A stretch of 64,000 nucleotides of DNA from Lojkania enalia (Eukaryota; Ascomycota; Dothideomycetes; Pleosporales), in NCBI GenBank assembly GCA_010094045.1, contig ML986656.1, forward strand, positions 149,238 through 213,237, in the 5' to 3' direction. Below, piece after piece: positions 11,229 to 23,709 of the stretch. The position numbers and the translations under genes are program-made. Positions within the stretch are counted from its first letter, which is position 1. Each line of letters begins with the position of its first letter. The notes under the pieces were generated by a model that was not told the DNA's origin, made no database searches, and worked only from the letters and a program-made list of their open reading frames with translations.

Positions 11229-13583
11229 ATGGCGCCTGAGAAGTATCGCAAGCCGCCGCAATTACCGCCGAAGTTCACAGGAACGCCGGAGAGTCTAATT
11301 GCGGACACGAAGAGACTGGTACGTGGGACAGGATTCTGTTCCCCACTTCAGCCTCAATGCACAATAGCGAAAGGGTTCTCCTCTTCGCACTTATTTTACC
11401 TTCCCTATGTCCTAATTCGTCCTTGTACCTAAGCTGACAACGCCAAGATTGACAGGTCGAGGCGCGTACAAGACACCATAGTCCAGGATGTCACGCCCGA
11501 AACAGCGACCTTTGAAAATGTCATCCTTCCTTCGGCGCTCGATGACAACGAAATGTCGCTTGAGTCTCACATCATTGGCTTTTACCAAGCCGTGTCCACC
11601 GACCAGAAGCTGCGCGATGCTTCCACAGAAGCCGAGAAGCTACTCGATGACTTCAGTATTGAGTCCGGAATGAGGGAAGACGTGTTCAATCTTGTCAACA
11701 TCGTTCTAAACAAGAAGAACAAGCTTGAACCGGAGTCTCAGCGACTATTGGAGAAAGACCACAAGTCGTTCATTCGGAACGGATTAGGCGTGCCGGCAGG
11801 CCCCAAGCGGGATCGGTTCAAAGAGATCAAGAAGCGGCTTAGCGAAATCCAGATCATCTTCCAAAAGAATCTGAACGAGGAGAATGGTGGTTTGTGGTTT
11901 ACACCCGAAGAGCTTGACGGCGTTCCGGAAGATCTCGTCACATCCTTGAAGAAAGGAGAAGGAGAGAACGAGGGCAAAGTCTGGTTGACATTCAAGTATC
12001 CTGACTTGTTCCCGACGCTGAAGTATGCGAACAATGCCGAGGTTCGTAAGCGAGTCTTCATTGCGAACGAGAACAAGTGCAACCAGAACGTTCCTTTGTT
12101 CCGGGAAGCAGTTATCCTCCGAGATGAAGCAGCGCGTATCTTGGGCTACAGCAACCATGCCGAATTCAAGATAGAAGATAAAATGGCGAAGACGCCGAAG
12201 TCGGTGGATGATTTCTTAGCAGATCTGAGGACCCGTCTTGCTCCTGGTGGTAAGAAAGAGATCGAGAAGCTGCTTGAGTTGAAGAAACAAGATCTGAAAG
12301 AGCGTGGACTATCCGACGATGGCACGGATACGCATTACTTCTTGTGGGATCATCGATATTATGACCGCTTGATGTTGGAGAAGGACTTCTCGCTTGACCA
12401 ACAAAAGATTTCCGAGTACTTCCCACTTTCGACCACCATCGAAGGCATGCTCGAGATCTTCCAGGAAATTTTCGGTCTCGCATTCATAGAAATTGGTGGG
12501 AAAGATCGAGACGAACTCTCCGAGTCTGGGAATGGTTCGGACATTGTCTGGCATGAGGATGTTCAAGTGTTCTCTGTTTGGGACGATGACAGCGAGGGCA
12601 ATGGCTTTGTCGGATATCTGTACCTTGATCTGTTCCCAAGAGAGGGCAAATACGGTCATGCTGCGAATTTCAACCTTCAACTTGGTTTCATTGACGAGAA
12701 CGGCAAGCGTCGTTACCCTGCAACGGCTCTTGTCTGCAATTTCTCTAAGCCAACGCCAAAGAAACCGTCTCTATTGAAGCATGATGAAGTCGTTACGCTC
12801 TTCCATGAATTGGGTCACGGCATTCATGACCTTGTCTCGCGAACTACGTATTCGCGGTTCCATGGCACGAATACTGTCCGTGACTTCGTAGAGGCACCCA
12901 GTCAGATGCTTGAAAACTGGTGCTGGACCCCGTCTCAGCTCCGCTCTCTGTCACGCCACTACTCCTACCTCTCGTCTGAGTACGAAGCTGCGTACTATGA
13001 ATCATCCGGCGAAAAGAAGAAGCCTTCTGAGAGTATTCCTTATGAGCTTATCTCCAGTATCATTAGCACTAAGCACGTCAACGATGCTCTGTTCAACCTC
13101 AGGCAGCTCCACTTTGGTATGTTCGACATGACGGTGCATGAGCCTAGCAGCCATGACGACATTCAGAAGCTAGATATTACGAGCCTATACAATAGGCTAA
13201 GGCATGAGATTTCCCAGCTTGATGGACCGGAGGTTCTGGATAGTAAAAATGACTGGACGTGGGGTAATGGCCAGGCTACCTTCGGTCATCTAATTGGCGG
13301 ATATGATGCTGGGTAAGTGTCGCTGCTCACAACTCCTGCGCAGGAGCGGTTTATGCTAACAGATAATAGATACTATGGCTACCTCTACTCGCAAGTCTAC
13401 TCAACAGATATGTTCTACTCTGTCTTCAAGGAGAACCCAATGAACGGCATGGAAGGCCGACGTTACAGGCATACAGTGCTGGAGAAGGGCGGCAGCAAGG
13501 ATGAGATGAGCTTGCTTGAAGATTTCCTAGGACGGAAACCGAGCACAGAGGCTTTCTACAAGGATCTCGGCATCTCGAAATAG
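11229..13583 (+). CDS. mepB: M3 family zinc metallopeptidase (thimet oligopeptidase-like, MepB)
   Basis: A 722-aa oligopeptidase that cleaves short peptides, probably in the cytosol (yeast Prd1/saccharolysin; Aspergillus MepB). Exons: 11229-11318, 11448-13312, 13370-13583. Zinc site: H483-E-L-G-H487, with the third ligand E512 in the FVEAPSQ motif 25 residues downstream, as expected for M3 peptidases. The mainly helical N-terminal half and the C-terminal motifs around GGYDAGYYGYLYS, including the substrate-binding GYY region, are present. Length fits the family (about 700 aa). The first intron (129 bp) must use the CCAAG acceptor at 11447 to keep frame; the CAG eight bases later breaks it. 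The chosen ATG gives a protein starting MAPEKYRKPP. The frame stays open upstream for about 63 codons without an ATG, so an N-terminally extended form through an upstream exon cannot be excluded. Confidence 0.93.
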
Positions 13584-14538
13584 ATATCAAGAGTGCATGT
13601 GGGCGGACGAGTGAACATTTGCATAGGCATGGAGCAGCGTATAATAGAGAAACACATCTCAAAAGCAAGTTGTGGTTGGGCCGCAGGCGAGTTTCTTATG
13701 ATTTGCATCGCATTCTCCTGAGTACTCTAAGGCTCAGAAGACTTGCACTAAGGTAAGCGTATCTCAAATAGGGGGTAGGGGAGCGTCGCTCACGAATTTG
13801 TAGACGTGAGGGCTTCACAAAATGCCCATGAATTGCTTTTGCCCTTTGTCTGTATCGTAGGCCGCTGCCTAATTCAACGCTCAGCTGCGTTATGCCATAG
13901 GCTAATGTCTCCCCACCACTTCTTTGCTGTCTGCCTCGACGTTCAAATTTAAATTAATTTTTTTTTTTTTAAAATTTTTTTTTGGGACTTTTCCGGCATA
14001 TTCGGCTGCTCCAGATCTTTCTAGCTCTATTGCTTGCTTGGGAGTTTAACCAACGTCCAAGCCGAAGTCCAAGCCTTCCAGCACCGGGTGAATAGGTAGA
14101 CCTTGGCACTCTGTACCATAGCCGCAACGACGGATTCTTGACAGCCTTTCTAGAATAAACCACTTCCCGAGGCAGTTGTCATTTCTATGCACGTTATATC
14201 AATCGAGATGGCCTTCGGTAGCAATGATTTATTTATAGAGAAGTTGCAGAAAATGGGTATCAGTATGGGAGTGCGAACAAGTATCCTACGAGCGCTGCAA
14301 GCGTTAGGAGTTCCTACCGCTATCTGAATCAGAAGCTGGCAACCTTTCCAATCCCACATCGAGCCATGCATCGTTCCGTCTCTACAAAACAGGACAAGTT
14401 AAACTTCGTCATAGAGTATTGGGGACTCCTTGGATTTTGGTGGACTCGAGACAAGCACAGCTACGCATGTGGTAGCCGGGCTCACATGGGGCATACGGAC
14501 TATTATCACAGCACAACATCTACTGTCCGCTGATTAGG
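13584..14538. other. Intergenic, A/T-rich tract, no gene seen
   Basis: The 3' flank of mepB with a T/A homopolymer cluster at about 13957-13983. No conserved reading frame was recognised before the decayed GTPase relic begins. Confidence 0.5.
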
Positions 14539-17500
14539 ATGCAGCTCGAGTTAAAGCTAGCCTAAGAGAAACTTTCAGTGACTTCGACTGCAACGATGAA
14601 CTCGACTTAGATCTACCGCCTGGGTACCAAGAGCAAGCCGTTGAGAAGTCTCATAGCCGCACTTTCAAAGTCGACTTGTTCACATATTTGAAAGACATCC
14701 CCGGAAGTATCTCCTCAAAATTTCAATCCGTGCGAAAATTCGTGCAGGGCGTGCAGGAGGAGATCTTGTCCAAAGATGGCGGAAAGGATGTCCCCACTTT
14801 AATACACTTTAATCCCTATATCCTTCTTTTCCATCTTCGGTGCCACTATCCCCAACTACCCCTACTACCCCGTTAGGTGCAGAATGCCAGGAGCAACTCT
14901 GGGATCTCCTCGACGAGCTTCATACGCCCCATCAGCAACTGAACGCGTAGTATTATAAGCTCAAATTGAAAAAGTAGCTCATACCTAGAGACAACCTCAT
15001 GAATGCTGCCGACCAGATCCGCAATATGAAAGATGCAGAGACAGAACTCAATCCCAAATTCGTGAGATTGACGAAGGATTTCAAGGCCGGAAGCTTCGAC
15101 ACGAGGGGGATATCCAAATTGCTTACTAACTTCCACAATGGTCCGGCGTCACCGAAGAAACCTATCAAGATTAGTGAAACATACTGGGTAAAATTGTAAT
15201 CCATTTCTGATAGCATGGAAGCCGCCGCTTAATATGTTGGCTACACTGGCCAGTCGCCGGATGATATGTTGTGACGGAACTCTGCCGGCACAACACATGC
15301 ATTCTATTTCAGCAATATAGCTATATGCTGCAGCAGGAGACCTGGGATGAGAATTTCAAGGACTTTTAATAGATCTTTTAACATGTTGAATTTGGCTACC
15401 TGGTAGTTATTGTCGATTGCGAGGCAGTCAGCCAGCGGTTAGAGTGATCACGAATTTCCAAATTTGAAAGAACTCAGAAGGCCGCGAATGAAGCCGTTCA
15501 GCTGCATAATCAACTGGCTAACAAGAGGCTCTTCCGATATACCCAAGACTGGTTAGATTCATTAGTAACTAACACTCCAGTTCTGCGAAGGGCCATTAAT
15601 ATTCTATGCTCTGGGGCACACTGGAACGGGTATCAAACCCGCGACTAGATATGCTTCAAATACCATGCGTCTGTTGAATGCGGTGTTATAGAACCCTTCG
15701 AATACTGTGACTGTCGTAGAACGCCATATGGAGCATGTGAGTTCGGGTGCTCAGACCATGCTCACGAACGAGGCTGGGAAATATGCCAAAAACCCACTCT
15801 GCAGTGCTTGCTAGCCAACCTATCACCAGTCCCCGAAATCAAAATCCTTATTCTTAGGGGAACTGATCCTGGTAAGTCGACGTTTATCAACGCTTTCGTC
15901 AAGTATTTGACATTTTCGTCTTTTGGATGAAAGATTCAATACCCAACAATTAAATTAGATTATGCCCTGCTCCTTCGCGTTACAAACCGAAGGTCCATCC
16001 TCGGGTCCGTTGGCTCAACACAAGATTAAGGTCAGGGCAGACGGTGACGAGGTCGACAGTAGTAAGGGAGCGTCAGCTATTCAGAAAGCTACGGCATACC
16101 CTATCTACTTTGGGGATGTGGAAGCTTATACACCTCATCGGCACCCCCAACATCGGCGAGGGCGGACCAAGACAAGAAGAGCATGATCGATGTTTTATCC
16201 GTTCTGCAGAATTATCCTGAGTTTCACGGGATCTTAATTTCGCCTAAGTCGAGCAATTCCCGACTAAATGTCATTTTCCGATTCTATATAAAGAACTTGT
16301 CGGGCATCTACACGGGGATGCTGCTCGGGACATGGTGTTCGGATTCGCAAACACCTCCGGTTCGAACTATCGCCCCGGAGACATTTTCGGCTCTCTCGAA
16401 GTCCTTCCTCGCAAATACAAGGATGTCATCCCGGAGTTGTACAAGGATACAGTCTACCGCTTCCACTCTAAGAGCTTCCCTTATCTTGCGGTCCAAAAGA
16501 AAGGCCATGAGACGGGCAATGTTAATGATTACCGCAGCATTTAGGATCACTCAGGCGAGGAAGTTCATCAACTTTTAGCTTACGTGTAGAGCTTGAGGCT
16601 TCACCAAGTCCGAAGTAGTGCGAACTGGAACGAGACTCGTTTCCTCATTAAACAATTCACTGCACCTATGTAGTAAATTTCATCTGCTATCATCGACAGT
16701 ATAGCAAAGAACACGAAGCAAGCCGAAGGTCTTCAACAAACCAAAGCTACGGGGGCTAAACTAGCGAGGAAGCTACAGATTGTAAGAATCACCCTTATTG
16801 TGAAGAGTTAGGTAGATCTTGGACTGTCTGTGCGAATTCTAGGTGCGTTGTTTTCCGCGGGAACGATGACTCGGGTAAGGAGATCAAACTCCGGAAAGTC
16901 ATATCGAGGTTCGATTTACATTAGTAGGTCTTCATCAGTTCTCTAGTTATGTGATTATAATCCTCCATCTAGCGTAATGAATCACACATTCACTAACCTT
17001 ACGCTACTACTAAGGTCACAACCCTTGCTGCCTTACAAATGCTCCCCCGTACGTAGTTGGCACGCTGGAGATTCGAAATTGTGCGGCTTTCCTGGGCGGC
17101 CAGAATTGCCCCCAATGCGGTCACCGCTCGGGAGAGTATGAGCAAACGAGAGTTAAGCGGAGCGAGCGTCTAGAGACTACCACCGACCTTAATTTTGCGG
17201 CCGCGCTCAAGATAAATGACAACGAAGTTGTAGCAAAAGAAGCTCAAATCCAGGCTCTGCAGAAGCGGATCCAAGAACTGGGGTCTGAGAACAGACAGAT
17301 TCAATAAACAGCAGCTAAGTTCAGTCTGTACTTAATCAAGAGTTCAATCACGCACTACAACGACACAACACTCGAGTATATGGATCACCTAATTAAGGAA
17401 GAGAAGCAGAAAATCGGCTTTGGAGGGAATCAGAATCGGCTCGAACAGCTCTGGAAGGATAATAACCAATACAAGGCTTTTTTGATGCAATGGAGAGGAG

Positions 17501-18158
17501 TAAACACTCTAACGGACGTTCCGCCCAGGTATTAGATGCTAACGGCGTCTATCAAATAGTGGAGGCACTATACCGGATACCTCACTATGGCAGCGGCTTG
17601 AAGCACGTTACACGTATTGTTGGAACAGCATTCGCTGCTTCTATCAAGGAACGTCCGTATCGAGTACGTGAACAGCATTACTGGTTAAGGGGTGCATCTC
17701 CAGATTCCTAGAGGTCATCTTCGATATCGAATAGGCTGCACAAATCGAATCCGTACGCGCATGCAACGTCGAGATTAGCGAGTTACTTATACTCCCCATT
17801 CATGGCCCGGGACCAGCATACCGATGATTCAATACCACCGCAACAGAACCCTTACATGATGTCCCCGCCACGAGTGACCAACTCTTTTTTGAATGAAGAG
17901 TATCACCCCCAATAAAAGTACCGTTAGCAAATTCGTACCGTGGTGGGCCTAATTATTCCTTCATAGGGTGCAGTTGGGTATCCTTCTTTGCATCGGAGTT
18001 GTTCTCGAGATGGGAAGTGACCACGGGGAACGGTTTATGAGAAGTATGATGACGATGCGCCGCCATCGTACGGTTTACATCCACATGAGCGACAGAAAAC
18101 TGAGAACCCTGTTTTCCAGTCGAGTCTTGCAAAGAAGGCTAGTCGGCCGACATGGTAG
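14539..18158 (+). pseudogene. Decayed P-loop GTPase gene (fungal AIG1/dynamin-like family)
   Basis: A relic spread over all plus frames with many stops and frameshifts. An N-terminal charged, helical part reads through FSDFDCNDELDLDLPPGY and, after a break, through NAADQIRNMKDAETELNP (15000 region). The Walker A region at 15859-15882 reads GTDPGKST followed by FINAFVKYLTF; the first Gly of the expected GxxxxGKST is replaced by Arg. Next come QKATAYPIYFGDV (about 16080), a switch-II-like LIHLIGTPNIGEGG, then after a frameshift GILISPKSSNSRLNVIFRF (about 16230), and MVFGFANTSGSNYRPGD (16332-16385). A long coiled-coil-like tail lies at about 17180-17500, and a Pro-rich end with DDDAPPSYG stops at 18156. 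The order matches a family of large fungal GTPases of unknown role that I recognise by motif order. With the ancestral catalytic motifs altered and at least five breaks, it is not expected to make a functional protein. Confidence 0.78.
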
Positions 18159-18343
18159 AAAACCTCGGGGAAGGGATTTAAGTGACTAGCCCAGGGCATT
18201 TGAAGCACTCTCTTTGGTAATATTTTCTTTTGTCATGGATATCAAATTGATATTATCGGATAAACGAATTATTTTATTTTATTTTCAACAACATATTCTA
18301 TCTATTCATTAACGTCGAAGTCTTCATATTGGAAAAGTAATGT

Positions 18344-20139
18344 CTATATCTTCTCGCCATCCAAGATAAGTCTTGCCTCCTCACTCTTCCACCAGCTAAC
18401 TCCCTCCTTGCCCGGGAACTCGAACCTGTCCATGCTCTCGGGCTTCATCTCGACGCTGTATCCGGGTGACATGGGCGTGACATAGTATCCATCTTTAATT
18501 TCACTGGGGTGGAAAAAATGTTCATGCAAATGATCAACATACTCCAGCACCGACTTCTTCCCGGACACGACCACGTAATCGATGGTAGAGAGGTGCTGAG
18601 TGTATTCTGGGAGGCCTACCCCGCCGGAGTGTGGCACGATGGGGATGTTGTATTTTGCAGCCATGAGGAGGACAGCGAGGACCTCGTTGACGCCGCCCAT
18701 TCGGCAGGCATCGATTTGGCAGACATCAATGGCCCCACTCATAAGGAACTGCTTGAACATGACGCGATTCTGGCACATCTCGCCAGTAGCAACGCCGATA
18801 TTGTAGGGTTTCAGCGCATTGCGGATCGCCTTATGGCCCAGGACTAAATAGGCGTCGTTAGTAATGTATCCAGAGGCAACGAGAAAGAGCACTAAGTAGC
18901 CATACCATCATCCGGACTTGTTGGCTCCTCGATGAACCAGGGCTTGAACTCCGCCAATTTTTTCATATACTCGATCGCCTCGGGTACACTCCACACCTGA
19001 TTCGCATCCACCATCAACACATTGCCCTTATCGAATCCAATAATCTCCCTCGCGATCCCCAAGCGCTCTCTATCCTGTTCCACATCCGCCCCGACCTTGA
19101 TTTTAAAGTGCCGGTACCCCTTCCCTAGCGTTTCCCTCAGCAACGCCCGCATCTTATCTTGTCCGTACCCCAACCACCCGGCAGACGTCGTATACGCCGG
19201 CACAGCCCTACTCTGCATCGCCTCCCTCATCCTCCCTTCCTTCCCTCCCTCTACACGTCTCAGAATGCTAACTGCTTCTTCCCTCGTCATCGCATCTTCT
19301 ATGTACCGGAAATCAATACAGTCCACAAATTCCTCGGGAGTCATGTCCGCGATGATGCGCCAGACAGGCTTGTTCAGCATCTTGGCCCATAGGTCCCAGA
19401 GCGCGTTGACAACGGCGCCGAGCGCAAGGTGGATGACGCCCTTTTCTGGGCCAATCCACCGCAGTTGAGAGTCGTTCACTAGGTGGCGCCAGGTTTGGGA
19501 CCAGGAGGAGGTGAGGGCGGCCAGGGTGCGGTTGGTGATGCGGGAGGCAAGGAGGGAGATTGCGGCGCAGACCAGCTCGTTGCCGCGGCCGATCGTGAAG
19601 GTCTGGGTTCGCTGGTTAGGAGTGTTTGGGATTGTGGGTGGTGAAAGGCGGATGAAGAGGAATTAAATTGTTGGAAAGACTGTTTTAGCAGGATATAGAA
19701 ACTGAGATTAAGAGAAAAGTAGGTGTTAGAGAGAAGACACTTGTAGTGGAAAACAGAGTCACAGATTATGATATTTGAAGAAATATATATATATATATCC
19801 CCTCAATTGACCCTTCGGAACAAGCCTGGCGGCCACTGCACTAGAAAATTGTAGAAGAGAAAGCAAAGATCCAAAAAGTATCACGGAATATCTTCTTACC
19901 ATTCCATGTCCCTTAAATTCACCATCTGTATGCAAAATACAGTACGCCGCCGAATAGTCCCCCGCCGCATTCATAGCATCTGAACCAGTCTTGTCGAGGG
20001 ACGTCTATAGCTCCCATTAGCATCATACCATCAATCCAAATGGCCTCTTCGTTCTCCCCAAATCCCTCACTGTTGCTTGGATAACCAAACGTACCGGGAA
20101 CCGCACATCCCTCGTTTCAGCATGCGTAATCGTAACCAT
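18344..20139 (-). CDS. lgd1/gaaB: L-galactonate dehydratase
   Basis: A 448-aa enolase-superfamily enzyme that converts L-galactonate to 2-keto-3-deoxy-L-galactonate, the second step of the fungal D-galacturonate (pectin) pathway. Exons on the minus strand: 20139-20095, 20004-19900, 19602-18906, 18843-18344. The joined protein has RFPTSLDKTGSDAMN at the N-terminus, TFTIGRGNE at the start of exon 3, the catalytic lysine motif FKIKVG, metal ligands in VDANQ, IEEPTSPDD and ATGE, and the catalytic His in PHSGGVGLPEY. It ends in LDGEKI, and length and motifs match Trichoderma LGD1/Aspergillus GaaB more closely than bacterial L-fuconate dehydratase. The second intron (297 bp) is unusually long for this genome and contains a TA repeat. 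No other pathway gene (reductase, aldolase, GaaR) is nearby. ENOSF1-like fuconate dehydratase is the main alternative. Confidence 0.92.
19783..19798. repeat. (AT)n microsatellite inside an intron
   Basis: About eight AT units in the long second intron of the L-galactonate dehydratase gene. Confidence 0.8.
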
Positions 20140-20953
20140 ATCTCAAACCCCCAAGCGGGGTATCCAAACGACCTTAGGATCTGAAAATAAGACACCCAGC
20201 GTTCCTATGAAAAGCCTGAAAAGCAATTCCGTCTAAGAATAACGTACATTTAAAGTGCCAAAAAAAAAAAAACACCTTCTAGGTATAAGCGGAAAAAACA
20301 ACGCGGACTTATATGAAAAACCCACTCGATCACCAACGTTCAAGTAGCTGCAAAACGACCCCACGTGATAGGTGGAAGAAATACTTGCCGACGTATATAC
20401 GAGGTCCACACTCGGTCTCTCGGGCGCCCGATTGCGGAAAAAGCCGCGAGGCCGGCAATAGCACGTGAGTCATCTTTAAGCAAGCACCAACCTCAATGGA
20501 TGTCGAAGGCTCTTGATCGCCGAAATATCTTTCAATAGCGCTATAAAGGTTCTCCTCAAATCTGTTGAGCTCTGGAAACTTCGTTTGCGTCACGCGCGGG
20601 GTAATCCTAAATGCTGGTTAAGTTACTGAATGGAGGCATTAGGCTTGAAAAAGCTTGTTGGATGCTCAGGTAGTATTGGCCTGAATGGGTACGAAATGCT
20701 TTGCTGGACTCAGTGAGAAATGTGGCCATTTGGTACGTAAACATGAATAGAAACCATGATTTTATCCCGATGGGTGATAGCATGGACACTTCATGAGAGG
20801 TTTTTTTTCTCATTTTAAGCGTTTCAACTCTCATGGAGGCCATTCCTATAAGTACATATATGGCTAGGAAGCACTGTGGCACCCCGCTGCTCAAATCAGA
20901 CCGTGAAAATATGCTGTTTACCCTCTGAAAGCTTGGGCCATAGTCCTTGTCGC
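20140..20953. other. Intergenic: L-galactonate dehydratase promoter and RBM25 3' flank
   Basis: Both flanking genes are on the minus strand, so this holds the upstream region of the dehydratase. A CATATAAG element on the minus strand lies near 20310. An A12 run lies at about 20260. I saw no exact CCNCCAAT-type GaaR site; that would need a pattern search. Confidence 0.5.
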
Positions 20954-23407
20954 TCATTTGATACCACGCTTCTCGCATTCACTGTAATAGATGACCACAC
21001 GCCAGAGCTTCTTAACCAAAAGTTCGGCTTCCTCATCGAGAGCCTGTATATATTGTTAGTAGGATGTTTTTGACATGCCAGCATCAACAATAGAATACGT
21101 ACGCCCTCCAAATTCTCCACTAAATCCTGCGGCTCTCCTTTGTTCTTCAAATGGTCAATGATCGCCTCAACCAACATATCCTCCTGCACGCCCAATGTGT
21201 CTAAGATTTTCTTTTCGGCCCAATCCTTGATATCCTTATCGATATTTTTATCAAGTAGGTGATCCCAAGAAACAGGCCACTTCCAGAGTCCGTCCTTGTC
21301 ATTGGGAATTTCTCTAGCCAATACCTGCTGTGCTTCGGCGATTTCTTCGGCAGTGAGATTAACGCGAACGGATTGATCGAAAAGGATAGGCTTGAGCGTG
21401 CGTTTATGGGAGGGTTGCTCGGCGATTTCTTCGTCTTCGAGCAGGTTCTCGACTTCGGCGGCAGTACGGCGCGGAGCAGCAGCTTCTTCGATCTTTTTGG
21501 CTGCCGCACCGAGAGAGAGCTTGAACCGTGCTGGCTCTTGACGAGCCTGGGTCCGACGCTGTAATTCTTCGGCTTGTTGGTCGAGGAAGCTGTCCGCTAA
21601 ACCGCGAGCAATTTCCCTCTCTTTCTCCTGCGCGGCCAACTCACGTTCTTCTGCTGCTCGATCTAGGGCGTCATCCTTTTCCTCCTTCTCCTTTATTCTC
21701 TGCCTCTCTCGCATGTAGGCGCCGGGATCTCGGTAGAATGGGACGCTCTTCCTAGAGGCCTCATGGTCGTCATCGAAGTTCTTGAGATGGTTTGCCTGAG
21801 CATCACGCCTCTGTTGCAATTCATTTTCCTGATTCTTCATACGATCGCTCGTTCGTTGAAGTGAAGTGGCGCTTCTACTTTCATGTTTCAACCAAGTGTT
21901 CAGCTTCCTCTTGAATACCTCGTCTTGCTCTTCCTCGGCCTTCTTCTTGTGACGCCGCTCGATCTCCGAGTCACTAGCAGGATCATCGTCGTACTCGTGG
22001 TTGATGTAGATGCCATTGCTAAGAGTGCCACCGTTCGTGAAGTTAACGGCTCCTTGATAGTCACGCGGAAATTGTGACCCCTTGGGACCGCTTGGTGCGC
22101 CCTGGATACCACGATCAGCTTTTGGTCCTAAAGGCACGCCGTTGACACCTGAACTTGATGGGCCCGTGGGAGCAGAGAGGGGAGGAGAACGCCGACCACT
22201 TCGACGACGTTCTTCGGCCTCCATTTCTTCTTCCCGTCGGAGACGTTCTTGGTCACGCTGAATGGAACGATCCCTAAACGATGCAATCTCGGATGCAACA
22301 ATCTCGCGCATTTCCGCTGGGATGTCTGCCAATTCATCTTCGGCGGCAGACAACGGAATGTGGATAATCTCTGCACCATCGCCATCCTGCGCTTGGGTGT
22401 CGTGCATCATGATATCGCTGCTATGGTCAATTGGGGGTGCAGTTCGAGGGTTGAAGAGACTCGCGAGGACCTGAGCAAGTAAGTCCTTTGCCGTGTCGAT
22501 TCGGAATTGGGCGGTAGCCTCATCCTCATTTCGGCGAGCTTTCCACTCTTCGTAGTACTTGACGGAAGCGTCGTCGACCATAACCTGCAGTTTGGTCTTT
22601 TCAACCTCCTCTTCCTCGCCCTCTTGCTTCACTTTACCCGGCTCCTGGCGCTTTGTTGGTACCAGAACATTCTTAAAGACCTCAGCGGCCGTCTCCAAGC
22701 TTTGGGCGTCTTCGTATTCTGCAAAGCCAAATGTCTGAGGTTTGTTGTTCGCGTCCGTAGCCCTAGTCCAGCGGCGTAAGCTGCCTGCAGTTTCTAAAAT
22801 GCGTTCCATACCCTCATCGCCACTAACGCCTTCTGCGATATTTCCAATGAAGATAGTCCGAGCGATTTCCTCGCGCGTCGGGGGAATCAGAAGTTGTGTG
22901 GTTTCCCTTCCCTTTTGCTGGTCCGCGTCCCGCATGTTCATATCCATACCGAGTCCACGCCTCATTGGAGTCTGCGTACTCTCTCTTCGTCCGGCAGAGC
23001 CATCGGTGCCGCCACCGCGTCCTGGGCCAGCCGTTCCAAGGCGAATAACGGGCGCATTGAAGTTGATGTTCGGCATACTTGTCGGAGGCTGCCAGCTCGA
23101 GGGCAAGGGCCGTGGGCCGCCGAGTTGCGGAGGCCCATTAGCCGATACACCGGGGGGAGGAGCGACGCCGGGCGCGGCTGGAGTTGAAGCGCCTGGCGGA
23201 GGGCCTGCAAGTGATGATCGGTTATCCTCCTGTATCTCTATATGATGATTAGGTGTAAGAGGAGTAGGTGACTAACCCATTCCCGGCGGTGCCATAGGCG
23301 GCGATCCTCCATATCCTGGCGGGCGATTGTACCCAGGAGGGGCTTATTAGTTAGCTGTATTCAAGTCGAGAGGCTGGAAAAGGTATCATACCGCCGTAAT
23401 TGTACAT
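20954..23407 (-). CDS. RBM25-like splicing factor (RRM and PWI domains)
   Basis: A 757-aa nuclear RNA-binding protein, probably acting with U1 snRNP in splice-site selection, as its human counterpart RBM25 does. Exons on the minus strand: 23407-23392, 23342-23277, 23204-21103, 21043-20954. Architecture: a short Pro/Gly/Tyr-rich N-terminus (MYNYG, PPGYNRPPGYGG); an RRM at about residues 143-215 with RNP2 TIFIGNI and RNP1 QTFGFAEY; an acidic/basic mixed-charge coiled region rich in RE/EE/KE; and a C-terminal PWI domain from about residue 655 beginning GLWKWPVSWDHL. The last intron splits the PWI domain and restores ALDEEAELLVKKLWR. The second intron has two in-frame acceptors (39 bp or 72 bp); the longer gives GMGPPPG and looks more natural. 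It is head to head with the bS21m gene. Confidence 0.9.
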
Positions 23408-23709
23408 CTTTGATGCAACCAACAAAGCGCTTTGTCTTGGACCTTGTAAATCGGAATAAGAAACAGACACACGAGGGCTAACGTTGGTCGATTGTTGTGG
23501 TTAGGAGGACAGTGGAACTCGTCGCGCAAATGAATCTTCGATACAAGAAGCACGGGCCAGCTGAAGACCTGCCGAGAAAATTGGCAGGCGCGACCTGATC
23601 ACTCATTTCACGTTCCCTCGCATCCAACATCAATCTTTCTCTACAATGGTCCTATATTTACTATGACTTCTTCTTTCTTTGGCCCATCCAGCCCATAATA
23701 ATATCTATA
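23408..23709. promoter_or_regulatory. Shared promoter between RBM25-like and bS21m genes
   Basis: 302 bp separate the two start codons of divergent genes, so transcription of both must start here. No sharp motif is identified. Confidence 0.55.

Noticed and set aside
15620..15660. tRNA T-arm-like sequence (minus strand GCGGGTTTGATACCC)
   Set aside because: No matching acceptor stem or D-arm within about 75 bases; it falls inside the GTPase relic.
18344..20139. D-galacturonate catabolic gene cluster
   Set aside because: Only the dehydratase is present; neighbours are a splicing factor and a GTPase relic.
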